From contig JACGCK010000376.1 in NCBI GenBank assembly GCA_014925825.1, positions 1 through 31,239 of the forward strand: DNA of 31,239 bases. Reading direction: 5' to 3'. This DNA comes from Pholiota molesta (Eukaryota > Basidiomycota > Agaricomycetes > Agaricales > Strophariaceae). Positions within the stretch are counted from its first letter, which is position 1; each line of letters begins with the position of its first letter. Both the position numbers and the translations under genes were made by a program. The notes beneath the pieces are model-generated. The model saw nothing but the letters and a program-made list of their open reading frames with translations. It was not told the DNA's origin and made no database searches. Shown here in pieces: positions 10,452-21,499 of this stretch.

Positions 10452-10496
10452 AAGTTGCAATAAAGTGTCCAACTTATGCCCCACTTAACTTTTAAA

Positions 10497-10551
10497 TCGG
10501 AGAGAAAAGTCGGGCAAAAGTCGGGCCAAAGTTGGCTACTGTGAAACACCC
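10497..10551 (-). repeat. Right terminal inverted repeat
   Basis: This is the inverted partner of 9537-9591, ending ...GGCTACTGTGAAACACCC. It includes three AAGTCGGG or AAAGTTGG motifs. Confidence 0.75.
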
Positions 10552-10556
10552 TATTA
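10552..10556. repeat. Right copy of the 5-bp target-site duplication TATTA
   Basis: TATTA directly follows the CCC that ends the element and matches the five bases at 9532-9536. Confidence 0.6.
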
Positions 10557-11861
10557 AATGCGAATACAATGTAAACTCGTATTTATTATTGAAACCGGCA
10601 GAAACCGGCAATCCTTCGTTTAGTCCTAGAGTATCGGCTATTGACACAACAGTTCTGGGTACTTACATTACACGAAATTATCATGTTACAATGATATCAA
10701 TGACCATGGCCGCGACTTGGGAGCCTCCATTGGCGAGTTCTTTGATCCTGACCATGTATAGTAACTGTGTCTATGAGTGACATCGGGCGCGCACCTGAGT
10801 GTACAGTCACCAGTGTACACACACAGATGAATCATGAGGGGATGAATGCCGTCACCCACCGCGTGCAAGAGGTGATTGAATGTAAGTTAGATGAGGCAGA
10901 TGATCAGAATTCTGAAATCGTCCCGAGTCCCAAGACTGCCACGATGATCCATCGAGGGGATCCGCGATCGTCGTTGTATCGGCTAGGGTAGATGATTACT
11001 GAGATCATATCGAACGAAATTAGATGTCACTGTGCAAGCGATAGATCCAGCTGATCACTGACCAGCTGTGCATGTTGGACATAACAAGGACGAGGACAAA
11101 AGCATATGCGCATATAATTCATGCAGATAATAAGTACTTTCGATATATGTAATTAGGTGTCACAAACAGGCTGCTGCCAGAGACCGCCTCACTTCTCAGC
11201 CAACCTCAGTTATGATGTTCTCTCGGCTGAGGCCCAATTGAGGCCCGAACCGCCCGCTCTCTGGGAACAAGTATTATAAGTACAGCTGATAAGGGTTCGG
11301 ATAAGCATGAAGCATGAATCTATGTACACAAATAATATTTGACATACGGATCCTGATTCTCGATGATTCTCCGTTCAAATCCAGATTAGAATCACTCACT
11401 GTTAGCGTTGGGATTCTTCATCAATTAAATGAGAATACGCGCACTATAAAGGTCGTAAGTAGAGTGTACGCATGTTGCTTTTCTACATACTCCATCGGCC
11501 AGGTCTGGGTTTTTTTTTATTACAGGTCCCATATGTGCCCTCCAAAGCTGTTCCACAGTTCCCAATAATATGGGATAAGCGCTAGCAGCGAGCAGCGACA
11601 TGAGATATAATACCTGTTTGAACAACGTTCGATCAAGCAGGGAAATAATGATTTCAGGAAGGATCTCAAATCTCAACATCAGTGCGAAATGCTTCTGACC
11701 GACATGTCAAAAATTTCGATAACTTATTCGCAGGTGTCTGAGCTATTCGTACACATCTACGATTACAATCACCCGATACCAATTTGTGTGCCGTGGCGAG
11801 GATGTCCTGGCGCCGGTAGGATCGCGCCATTCCCAGCAATCCCCTTTTGCAGCCTTGAGAA
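10557..11861. other. Intergenic, no gene recognised
   Basis: This 1.3-kb stretch lies between the transposable element and the 3' end of the dioxygenase gene. The longest open frames (10767-10991 plus, 11425-11679 minus) show no domain, no splice sites joining them to others, and no conserved motif I recognise. Confidence 0.5.
10591..10610. repeat. Two tandem copies of gaaaccggca
   Basis: An exact 10-bp tandem duplication lies about 35 bp beyond the transposable element. It looks like local slippage and has no evident function. Confidence 0.5.
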
Positions 11862-13537
11862 TCAGTCGTTATAGCGTGCCTTGCCTACTCTCGGCTTCGC
11901 GTTCAACTCCACCTTAACGCCTTGCTGCTTCCAGATTTCTAATTGTCTGTCTTTAGCTTCTTTTCCTGTCTCGAGCTCATAATCCTCGACTGAGGTCGGT
12001 TTCTCCCCATGAGGAGTGGCGCGTAAGGCGTGACGCGTCGCTGGCCAGAAATCGAAGGTCGCAGAATGAGTAGTCACCTAGATAGAGAAAAGTGATGAAC
12101 ATGTGGAATTTATTGTCATCGGTTTCCGCTTCTGACGGACAAGCTTACCCTGTTGTCCCAGAAGGCAATGGAATTAGTCTCCCATTTGAAGCGCACTTGA
12201 TGATCAGGGTTCTCGCTGATTTGACGGAAAAGGAAGTTGAGGATGGCATCCGATTCAGCTTTAGGAACGCCAACGATACGGCGGGTGAAGCCTAGGAAGA
12301 AATTCGAACATCAAAGTCGGAAACATCTTCATACCAAAATAAGTACATACCGTGGTTGATGTAGACGCTTTTCCAGCCCGTCACAGGGTGGACGCGGACC
12401 ACTGGGTGGATTGTCTCAATTTCCTGTCGGCGAACGGGAAGGCCTGCCGCTCTGTTTCCATCTGCCTGAAAGGTTGCACTATGCACCGCTGTGAGGCCCT
12501 CCAAATAGGTCTGGAATCCTGGGCTCAAAGACGAATACAGTGCATATCTTTCGGTGATCTCGTTAGCATTAGGTGCTCCGACTCTGTGCGAGGGAAGCCA
12601 TACCCTGAACTCCAAAGGGTATCACCCCCGACTTCAGGAGTTGTGATAACCTTCAGGGAAGTGGTACTGGGAGGTTGGAGCTCATACGACACCTATGTAA
12701 TATTTTAAACTGGTGATTTATTTACTAGAAATGATATAAAACATACATCGGAATGCCATAGTTCAAGCTTTGAAAAAGCAGTCGGGTCAGGTCGTCGGCT
12801 TCCGTCATTATAAACGACTAAGCGATAGCGGATTTGAGAAGGCATGACCAAAGACACAAAGATATCGACTTACCGTGGACCTCTTCGAGCCCATTTCGGG
12901 GAATCGGAGTGGTAGCATGTCTGTGGAGAGGACCGAAGTGGCGGGCCAGGTCAAGTTGTTGGTTGATGTCAATTTCTTGATCACGGAAAACTGCAAGCAA
13001 ATAATGTAAGTATTGGGAACTTCAGTCGAGGAGAAGCACGTACATACAACGCCTCTTTCAGCAACGAGGAGGGCACTGAGGATGGAAAAAACACCTGAAT
13101 ATCTTAGGGGAAGTTAGGCAGAAATTAAAAAACTCACAGTTCATCCTTCTGAGCATCAGTAAGTTGACGCAAATCAATTCCCTCGATTTCTGTTCCAATT
13201 GAGGGGGTCAGATGTTTGACCTTGGAAGCAGCACCAAAGAGGTTTGCTTTTGACGAGTCGGCAAATAATCCGCGGTCAACAACTTTCACCTCATGTAAGG
13301 GCTCCCAAGAGACGTCTGGGAAGTAGGGCTACAGTAAAAAATTAGAATGAAGCATAATCAGAAGTAAATCGATGGTGAATAATCTACCTTGAACTCTGCA
13401 TATTTGTATGATTCATCTCCGTCGTCGGCGCTAGGGGGCGAATAGAATGGGTTGAAGACCTTTTCTGCCTGCACAGTGGGCTTCACTGGAGTAGGGTTTT
13501 CTTTGACGATGTCTGTGGAAGTTGCGACTGGGGCCAT
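11862..13537 (-). CDS. TauD/TfdA-family 2-oxoglutarate- and Fe(II)-dependent dioxygenase (401 aa)
   Basis: The enzyme class couples oxidation of a small substrate, taurine or another sulfonate in characterised members, to decarboxylation of 2-oxoglutarate. Nine exons join in frame: 13537-13388, 13328-13138, 13075-13044, 12990-12874, 12817-12747, 12692-12604, 12547-12351, 12291-12149 and 12077-11862, giving 401 residues. The iron ligands are visible as H185-x-D187 in LWHSDVSYE and the distal H334 in VTTHSATFDFWPATRHALR. R345 and R349 follow at +11 and +15, the spacing seen in E. coli TauD for the 2-oxoglutarate and sulfonate arginines. ERGVVFFRDQ and GGDTLWSS are further family signatures. No targeting signal is visible, so it is probably cytosolic. 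The start MAPVATS is chosen because a TATA box lies 44-50 bp upstream. The real substrate is unknown. No sulfonate-uptake gene lies nearby. Confidence 0.93.
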
Positions 13538-14017
13538 GAGTGAAAGAGGATGAGTGCGTGGGTATTGCAAGTCTCTTGACTTATATACGATTAAATGCTG
13601 AGATATTCATATGCATCGGTCTGTCATAACCTCATGAGAAATGGCGGCATACTCTAGATCTTTGCGTGGATTTGACGTGAAGAGTCGCCAAATAGCCTGG
13701 AAATGACGCGATTGATAACGTGATTTGATTTGGCGTGACGAAGAGCAACATTTTCGACATACTTATGTGCGAGTTCCCATATGTATACAGGCCTATGCAG
13801 GCCCATTGCAAAGTGGGTGACCTAAATGGCCAGCTTTTGCATATATCTTATCGTTCAAGTGAATATGATTATCAAGACACGATGCGTGATGAACGGGATG
13901 TATGGCGCTAAAAAAATGGCTCCTCACCTAGTAATTTCTTTACATTGAAGAACATGCAATGTATGCGCCAAGCAATCGTTGCTTGCCATCAGACTCAGAG
14001 AGTTGAAAAGAAGCCCT
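13538..14017. other. Promoter region of the dioxygenase gene and 3' flank of the RAD51D-like gene
   Basis: No coding region is supported. Apart from the TATA box at 13581-13587 I see nothing distinctive. Confidence 0.5.
13581..13587 (-). promoter_or_regulatory. TATA box of the dioxygenase gene
   Basis: On the minus strand TATATAA lies 44-50 bp upstream of the ATG at 13537. The short spacing implies a short leader and supports the MAPVATS start over any upstream in-frame start. Confidence 0.55.
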
Positions 14018-15181
14018 TCACGCGGGATAAATCGCATGTTGGTCAATGCGAAAGGTAATAGTATTGCCAGTGGGCTAAGTATGAATTAGATATATTCGCA
14101 CAAACATTCATGAAAGGTACATACCACGGAACGCGATCTAAGTATTGTCAAAGAGTATGAAGGCGGGGCGTTTGTATGATCGTTATCAAGCTTTGCTTGC
14201 AACCACAAAGTGGTGTCAGTCATCAAAGCGAAGGAGGGGCCAAGGGCAGGCTTTCTTTCGAAGGTGTCAGGACCTTGGCTTGCAGTACCATTGATGACCT
14301 TGAGCTTCCAGTTAGCATTGAGTGACCAGTTAACATTTATGGCGGTACTCACAATGACGGTGGTCGCTAAAGTTTGAGAAAAAGCTTGTAATTGGCGCAT
14401 AAAATCAATCATAATGGCATGCCCTTGGGCAGAGACTGCACTAAGCAATGGACCGAGAAGAGGTGTAATTGTATCAATCACAAAAAATTGAATATGGGAC
14501 TAAATCAATATCAATTGGACGGTGTTAATGCGATATAACAAGAGACTTACAATGTCTCGTTCTAAGAAATCATTAAGCAATTCTTGCACAGCTTCGATTT
14601 CGAAAGCTAATGTCACTTGAAGCCGTTCAAGGATAGAAATCGAGAGTTGCTTGGCGTTTAAAATTTGGACTGTACGCTCTGGTGAGAAATTCCCCGTCGT
14701 ATCGATCCATAAGGCGTGTGCAGCAGGGTTTAATGCCAAGTGATGTAAAAGTAGGTTTAAAGCTACAGTCTGGATAAAGTTCAGGTTATCGTGCAGCATG
14801 GTATACACTCCACCTGGACTAGCGTACAGATTTGCCAGAACCTTTGTCCCCCGACAATTCTATTACCCGTCGACCGTCTAAGCCACAGAGAAAAGCGTCA
14901 AGCACTCTGTTCCCAGTGTGGAGTCCCAAATTCTTGTTTCGTGCCTGTTCCTCGAGCAAAAGAAGTTCATATCCAGACATGCTTGAAGCTGCACCCATCT
15001 CCGCAGCAAGGGCTGTGTAATCTGCCAGTTCTTCCAAGGTAGCCGTCCCAGCTGGTAAACGCTTAAAAACATCGAGAGTTGACGCTGAGAAGAGCAAGTC
15101 AACGTCTGTTCGAATTCCTTGAGCTTCTAGGCATGCTAGCACAGTCGCTGGAATAGATGGTGCCAAATTAGATAGTCGCAT
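14018..15181 (-). CDS. rad51D: RAD51D-like RecA-family recombination protein (316 aa)
   Basis: RAD51 paralogues assist loading or remodelling of RAD51 filaments during homologous recombination in the nucleus. Five exons (15181-14828, 14769-14551, 14499-14353, 14298-14125, 14074-14018) give an unbroken 316-residue protein, close to the usual RAD51D length of about 330. The N-terminal helical domain contains IRTDVDLLFSAS, as in RAD51D. Walker A is GDKGSGKS at residues 111-118, and the first intron falls exactly after its serine. A beta strand ALWIDTTGNFSPER follows. Walker B is FFVID at about 196-200. A conserved INGTASQGPDTFERKPALGPSF segment and a short tail ending FRIDQHAIYPA complete the fold. 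The acceptor of exon 4 could be six bases upstream, adding two residues. XRCC2 or another paralogue is possible, but the N-terminal motif favours RAD51D. Confidence 0.85.
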
Positions 15182-15405
15182 CTCCAGATGACAGAGTATG
15201 GTCCAATATTGGATGCGCCACGTCGGCAACACGTCGCAACACTATTTGTATACGATTGAAGAGAGAAAAATTGCAAGTATTGAAGGACAAGCCACCGCCA
15301 AGGTTTGGCAGAGCAAGATTTGGCAAAGGGACAAAAACCAAACAACATCGTGACCTCAGAGAAGACTTGAAATTCAAATATGTCTACTAATTAAAGTTAG
15401 TATCA

Positions 15406-15621
15406 TCACCTTCCTGTTCTCCGAATACTCCGCCGTGCATCTATGAAGTGCTGGGCCTGAGGCCTAAGAGCTTTGGATAGCTCATTGCTTCGTTCTGACG
15501 GTACAGGTAGCATTACGGCTTCTCTGAAAGAAACAGGGCACTGAGCTTCGTATATGGTGGGTGGAACGTACCACGTACACTCTTGTCTCGCTATCTTAGC
15601 TCTGTTCTCGAGGTCCAGCAA
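15406..15621 (-). CDS. Possible small uncharacterised protein, 3' exon(s) only
   Basis: The frame reads ELLDLENRAKIARQE, then after a plausible intron (GTGTAC...TTTCAG, about 15570-15520) EAVMLPVPSERSNELSKAL and ends HFIDARRSIRRTGR. The text is charged, helical and protein-like. A TAA lies just upstream in this frame, so an upstream exon must be spliced in, and I could not find a convincing one with an ATG. It may be a small mitochondrial or ribosomal-type protein, but I do not recognise it. It lies upstream of the RAD51D-like gene on the same strand. Low confidence. Confidence 0.28.
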   Translation of the reverse strand: MLDLENRAKIARQECTWYVPPTIYEAQCPVSFREAVMLPVPSERSNELSKALRPQAQHFIDARRSIRRTGR

Positions 15622-16055
15622 CTCATTTCTGGGATAAATTTACCTGCGGAGATCTGCGCACAATTTATCTATGGTGAAACTAGTGCAGCATATGCTTCCT
15701 ATGAATGGTCACAGGCGAAAACGAACAATGTGGACCGCGGCATGTATCCCGAGAAGACATGCGTTGTGCACTATTTTTCCGGGTCTTACCTGATCCTGTC
15801 CCGCTACGTCTCGCTACGTTCACTCTCCTCGGAGTCTCTACGAATTGTTTTCTATTATAGGGAATCGGTGACACGAGTCCTTGTCAGCTGGGAGAATGCT
15901 GAACACTTCTATACTCGGATCGTATTGGACTGATCTGATGTTATAGGCCAGAAAACCGAAATAATCGATTAATTTACTATACAAAGTTAACCTTCTGCGT
16001 CACTATGGTCCTCATGAAGAGATGTTTGGAATTCGACTCTGGTACCGCCGTCAGG

Positions 16056-16062
16056 TATAAAG
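16056..16062 (+). promoter_or_regulatory. TATA box of the GH79 gene
   Basis: TATAAAG lies 50 bp upstream of the ATG at 16106 and only 20 bp upstream of an in-frame ATG at 16076. Initiation normally occurs 30 bp or more downstream of TATA, so the transcript probably excludes the first ATG. This supports the start that yields a clean signal peptide. Confidence 0.55.
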
Positions 16063-16105
16063 CCCCCTTGGATCCATGGCACATCTCAAGCTCCACCGAA
16101 CTAAA

Positions 16106-18161
16106 ATGTTTGCACCTACGAAATTGTTCGTTCAGTTGGCCTCTCTTCTTCTCCTGTTGTCCGAGCCCTCTGCCAGTTTAGATGTTTCTGTTTCGACCTC
16201 TCTACCTCCAGCAGCTTTCTCGATCTCTCCCTCGTTCTTGTCATTCTCTATTGAGCAGGACCGGTGGACTGACTGGGTCGGAACAACGTCGCGAAATCAA
16301 TTCTTTTTCAATACATTGGACAACCTGATCCAAATTACAGGAGAACCGCCCCACATTCGAGTCGGCGCTAATAGTGAAGATCATACAGATTTCAGTGACT
16401 CGGTCAAGGTATCTAATCCCACATTTCCTTATTTCCTACAATTAACCTCGATAATTTTCAGTTTGCCGAAGATATATTTCCCGCCGTCACCTCCACAGTT
16501 CCTTATCCAGAGGCAACCAACATCACCGTTGGAGATGGTTTTTACGAAGCAGCCCAGTTCCTCCCACCAAGTCAGTCGCTTTCCCACTGTCTAAACTTAA
16601 TCTCATTTTGTAATATATGACACAGACACCCATGTCACATGGGGATTGAACCTCGGGCAGAATAACTTGACTGCAGCTTTTCTCGAAGCAAAGTCGCTTG
16701 CAAAAGCATTTTCGTCCCTTTCCGTAAAAGTTGCTGGAATCACCCTTGATGCCATTGAAATTGGGAACGAAGTTGATTTGTATTCAAATAACGGCCTGCG
16801 GCCTAGCACATATACATCGACGCAATATGTCAAAGAGTGAGCCTTTTACCCTCTGATTCGTCAGCTAATGATTAAATTTGTATTCTCTTTTTCAATGATA
16901 AGATGGACCACATTTGCAACCAATGTTACTGCGGCTATCAGCTCATTCACCTCTATCTCGCCGAAGTTCTGGGGTGGAGCCTTTGCAGGGTCTTCGCATA
17001 CTACCACTGGGTTCTCGCCACAAGCTATCTTCGCTGAGGGTGTTCTGTCTTCTTCAGCAGGCGCTTTGATTTCTACGTATGCGAATTTCATTTGGATGTG
17101 CCTTGCTTCTGCGATGCTAATACCATCGAACACCTTTGCAGCATATCGGAGCATCGTTATAGTGGCTCGTTCTGTTCTGGAAGTGGCGGCTTGTTACAAG
17201 ATTTGATGACTAAAAGTACCATTCGAAGCAACTTGACTCAGTTTTCACCGGATATCACTGCTACTCAAGCCAAAGGGCTGGATTTCGTGCTTGGCGAGAC
17301 AAATAGCTATTCTTGTCATGTGAGTGATTAGCATTGTATGGATCGACGAGTGAATCTTTACTCTATGTTCTAAGGGTGCGCCTGGAGTCAGTAACACAGC
17401 AGGAGCTGCATTATGGACCTTGGACTACTTGCTTTTTGCGTAAGTCGCCCCCTATCTTATCTATGTTGCCTGGAAATCAATCACCCACTTAGATCGCAAT
17501 TAGGAATCATGCGAGTCTTTTTTCATGTAGGAATAGGTTTCAAGTACAACTTGGTATGTCTAGCTTTCTTGATTCAATTGAACATGTTAGTAATCGTGTC
17601 GAATATACATAATAGATTCAACCCATTACACTTACTCGCTCCATTCTGGATGGAACGACTCTTTCCACACCCCAGCCCCCTCACGTTCAGCCGCAGTACT
17701 ATGCCGCAATAATTGCAGGGGAAGCCATCGGCAATAGCGGTAATACGCGTGTGATTGAACTCAGCATCAACGACACACGGGTTTCTGGATTCGCGTTTTA
17801 CGAAGGCAAAACTCTCGCTCGAGTGATCTTGATCAACTCACTGGCCTTTTTCACTACGACGACAACTCCCAGGACAAGTACCCATGTCAATATAACCTTC
17901 TCCGGCAACAGTCCTCCCACAACTATGACAGTCAAACGCCTCTTCGTACCGTACGTTTCTTGTTCATGCATTCTACTCCATTTGTCTAATGATGTGATTT
18001 TGGACGACAGACATGCAGATGATACCACAGGACTGACATGGGGTGGGCAAACATATGAGACGAGTGACGCCAGAGTCAGTGGAACTCTTCAAGTTACGAA
18101 CGTGGATGTCGCGAGCGGAGTAGATATTCAAGAAACGGAAGTCGTGATGCTTTGTTTTTAG
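16106..18161 (+). CDS. Secreted GH79-family beta-glucuronidase (528 aa)
   Basis: GH79 enzymes release glucuronic acid from glycans such as arabinogalactan proteins. Nine exons (16106-16408, 16462-16570, 16626-16836, 16903-17076, 17142-17319, 17375-17439, 17493-17553, 17616-17950, 18011-18161) form one frame of 528 residues. It begins with a signal peptide (MFAPTKLFVQ, then LASLLLLLSEPSAS). The acid/base glutamate should be E186 in IEIGNEVD and the nucleophile E318 in VLGETNSYS, the two catalytic motifs of the family. HIRVGANSED and HRYSGS are further conserved segments. The C-terminal beta domain, from about residue 370, carries NGTTL-like and INDTRVSGFAFYEG segments. Several N-x-S/T sites suggest N-glycosylation. 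No other carbohydrate-active gene lies nearby. Assignment to the family is secure; substrate preference is inferred. Confidence 0.9.
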
Positions 18162-18550
18162 GATCTTGCGCACCTTTTTTGACTCTAAAATTACATCTCG
18201 TCCTTTTTAAATATTTTTAATTAAACAACAGAAAAGATATCTGGGCGATATACAATAGTTCACTGTGTATTATCGGTGAACATTTAAACTGCGACTGGAA
18301 TCTACCTATCTGCAGATTTTTCATACATATACCCATTGGACAGCGGCTTCCACCTTTGTGGACAACCCTGACCCGAACCAGCAACAGGAAAAGGTTTATG
18401 ACGTAATCATCTCTCTCCCCTTTCTACTGTCTACTGTACGCCTTGAAGTAACGCGAAGCTGCATCCCACATTCATTACAGTCACCACACACTACATTCAC
18501 ACCAATTTATGCTCGCGCCATTCAGACGTATCGACTCCTAAAGACCAAAC
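18162..18550. other. Intergenic, AP-3 beta promoter
   Basis: No coding region is supported. The first part is AT-rich (ttttaaatatttttaattaaac) and probably 3' flank of the GH79 gene. The rest is the leader of the AP-3 gene. Confidence 0.45.
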
Positions 18551-21468
18551 ATGTCAAGCCAGCAATACCTCAACACGCTCTCAGAGAATGCGACGCGGCT
18601 AGGGATGCGGCTGCAGGAGACGTTCTCGGAGCGCACTCGTGATCTGGCAATTGGACTAGGGACAGGTGCTGGATACCTTGATGCAGGCGGCTTGGGTGAT
18701 GAGAAGACACTGGCAAATATCCGGAAGCAGTTGGATTCAAGTAGCGATAGGGAGAAATTGGATGCTATGAAGAGGTTGGTTGCTGTGAGTTTGGTATCTT
18801 TTTCCGATTCGTATGCACTCTGGAGAGATCTTGCATATGCACCTATGGAGGCAGAAAGTTGGAAATTGCTCTCTTTTAGTCTATCCTGTGCCAAAAAGCA
18901 AACTAAAGCGCCTCTTAATTCAGCTCATCTCAAAAGGCCGCAACGCTTCCGAATACTTCGCCCAAGTCGTCAAAAACGTTGCCTCTCCCAATCTCGAAAT
19001 TCGCAAACTCGTCTACATCTACCTCTTGCGATATGCTGAGCAGGAGCCCGATCTAGCGCTGCTCTCCATCAATACCTTCCAGAAGGATTTGGCAGATGCC
19101 AATCCCCTCATCCGTGCAATGGCCTTGCGCGTGCTGAGCGGAATAAAGGTGCCGATGATTGGCAGTATCGTTGTGCTGGCAATCCGTAAATGTGCTGCGG
19201 ATCCAAGTCCATATGTGCGCAAGGCAGCCGCACTGGCGGTGCCAAAGTGTTATGAGTATGTGCTGGTTGCTACATCTTGATCTCTCGCATAAAGAGTGCT
19301 AATCAGCTTACCTTCTCTTCATCTGGTCGTTCCTGATGCAGGTTGGATTCTACCCACCTCCCTGCCCTCATTCAGATCCTCAGCACCATCCTGCTGCGCG
19401 ATCGCTCTCCCTTATCACTCGGGAGTGTCGCTGTTGCATTTCAGGCCATTTGTCCGACGCGTCTTGATCTACTGCACCCACATTACCGACGTTTATGCCG
19501 AATAATTGTCGACTTGGATGAGTGGGGCCAGGTAGAACTAATGGGGTTGTTGTTGAGGTATGTTCGGACAATGCTGATGAGGCCACGGGTGGATGGTCAG
19601 GAGAATGGCGGAGAGACGAGGGAGGAAGAGGAAGAGCTTGATAAAGACTTGAAGCTCCTTTTGGACTCTGTAGAGCCTGTGTTCCAGAGTCGGAACCCCG
19701 CAGTGAGTGTTCATGTCGTTCAGTAATTCAGATACTGTTTTGAAGAACTTACTTATCTAACTGCTTATTTGATAGGTGGTCTTGGCTGCCACCAAAGTCT
19801 TCTTTTATGGCGCGCCCCCCTCATATTGGCCCAAATTCGTGGGCCCCCTTCTACGTCTCCTCACTGTCTCCAAAGAGGTAGAAAGGATCGTTCTGGCGGA
19901 CTTGCTGATCGTCACGAAGGACGTGCCACATCTCTTTGCACCTTATTATGCTCGATTCCTCGTCCGCACCGATGACCTCACACAGGTGAAGAAAGACAAG
20001 ATACGCTTGCTCCTTCATGTGCTCACGGTGGATAATTGGAATGCGATTATGAGGGAGTTTATTGTGAGTACTACAGTTTTATTTTATTTTCCCAGTGAGG
20101 AGCATATATCATGTATATATGTTTTGTGTGCATGCATGAGTCTTGTTTCGCTGATTTAAATTTATCTCAGGAATACGCAGACGATACAGATGATAGTGTC
20201 GTTTCTGAGTCAATACGTGCCCTTGGTGTGTGTTCGGCGCGTGTACCGGAGTCAATACAAATGTGTCTGACGGCGCTCATAAACATGATCAAAAGTCGGT
20301 ATGGTATGTCGCAATCTCTCGTCGTTATTTCTGCAGATAATTAACATGCTTGATAGATACGGTCGTGAGCAGTGCGGTCATGGTACTCAAGTACCTCGTA
20401 CAAACTCAGCTCTCAGGGCAAATTTCTGGGAGAGCTTCGTCATCACAGTCCCCCCTATCGATCATTGCACACCTTGCACGACGGATAGATGATATCAAAC
20501 ATGCACAAGCACGCGCATGTGTGGTATGGCTCGTAGGCCAGTATGGTGGAACTGAGGAGAAAGGCAATGCCTTTGGCCCAGAAGGCATAGCTGACTGGGC
20601 TCCAGATGTGCTTCGCAAGTTGGCCAAATCTTTTGGGACGGAGGCTTCGTTGGTGAAACTACAAACAGTGACTTTGGCGTCCAAACTGTTCGTGTTGTCT
20701 CCGACGGATCGCACGATTAGCCTATTGTGCCAGTACATTTTCTCGTTGGCGAGGTACGATACGAATTATGATGTGCGAGACAGGGGCAGGATGCTAGCTT
20801 CGCTGCTTGGGGGAGTGGGATTCCAAGTCAATGGACAACCGACGGAAGACCGAGGTGGTGTTGTGCTGCGAAGGGAGCAAGTTAAGCTAGTCCTATTCGA
20901 TGGCAAAGCAGGGACAGACGTTGAGGAGACAAGCTTTTTAGGTGAGTGGAGGATTCTATCACATGAGCCTCATTTGACAATGACGATAGATGATGCCAAA
21001 GTGCAGTTGGGATCTCTAGGTCGGGTGACAGGTCGCTCCATGATGGTGGATGGAATGTTACCGGACTGGCTAGAGCGAGGAGTTGAAGGCTCGCTTCGAG
21101 ACTCTGAGGATGACGCGCCGCCTGCTCCACCGGCGCCTACTGCCATTTCATCCTCTGGGCCTATACGTGGGCAAAAAGGGATAGCCTCACCCCCCATCGT
21201 ATTGACGCCGACGGGAGTCTCACGACCAAATTCGAGAAATGGGGCGACGAACGGACCATGGACAGACTTGGATTCATTTTATGCCGATGCAGAAGAACCA
21301 GGCGAGGAATCGGAAGGAGAGGAATCGGACGGAGAGGAGGAATCAGAAGAGGAAGCGAGCTCTGAAGACGATGCATCTGGGTCTGCGGACGAGCCGGAGA
21401 GCGGAGAGGGCGAGGATGACGTCACACCTAATCGTAGGACGGATGTGCCTATAATAGCTGCATCGTAG
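18551..21468 (+). CDS. APL6: AP-3 adaptor complex subunit beta (819 aa)
   Basis: This large adaptin subunit of AP-3 sorts cargo from the Golgi/endosome to the vacuole. Six exons (18551-18784, 18924-19255, 19342-19702, 19776-20063, 20171-20303, 20357-21468) read through in frame to 819 residues. The N-terminal adaptin trunk shows the family hallmarks ISKGRNASEYFAQVVKNVA, LEIRKLVYIYLLRYAE, NPLIRAMALRVLSGIKVPMI and SPYVRKAAALAVPKCYE, followed by HEAT-like helices. The last 60 residues are a Glu/Ser/Asp-rich hinge (EESEGEESDGEEESEEE) of the type phosphorylated in AP-3 beta. No appendage ear domain follows, as in other fungal AP-3 beta proteins I recall. The stop is 31 bp before the next possible start, so the two plus-strand genes are packed tightly. 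Confidence 0.93.
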
Positions 21469-21499
21469 ACATCTAACAAAATGCACATTATTCAGTTCC

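Larger units (their letters stand above)
9537..10551. mobile_element. Non-autonomous DNA transposon with long terminal inverted repeats (1015 bp)
   Basis: The first 25 bp (9537-9561, GGGTGTTTCACGGTAGCCAA and on) match the reverse complement of the last 25 bp (10527-10551) at 24 positions. Weaker similarity continues to about 50 bp. TATTA flanks both ends, consistent with a 5-bp target duplication, though it also contains the TA dinucleotide used by mariner-type elements. Both subterminal regions carry many copies of CCAACTT and CCGACTT in both orientations, as expected for transposase binding sites. I found no DDE transposase or helicase in either strand, so the element is probably mobilised in trans. 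One open frame on the minus strand (10362-10138) might be a remnant of an element gene, but I do not recognise it. The superfamily is not assigned. Confidence 0.82.
15182..16105. other. Promoter region between the divergent RAD51D-like and GH79 genes, with one doubtful small gene
   Basis: The 924-bp spacer separates two divergent starts. It contains a possible small minus-strand coding segment (15621-15406, listed separately) and the GH79 TATA box at 16056. I recognise nothing else in it. Confidence 0.45.

Noticed and set aside
9534..10554. A Harbinger-type 3-bp TTA target duplication for the element
   Set aside because: TTA precedes the left end but TAT follows the right end. The five bases TATTA match on both sides, so a 5-bp direct repeat is the better reading.
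16076..16105. The earlier in-frame ATG as start of the GH79 gene
   Set aside because: It lies only 20 bp after the TATA box, and the extra residues (MAHLKLHRTK) would weaken an otherwise clean signal peptide.
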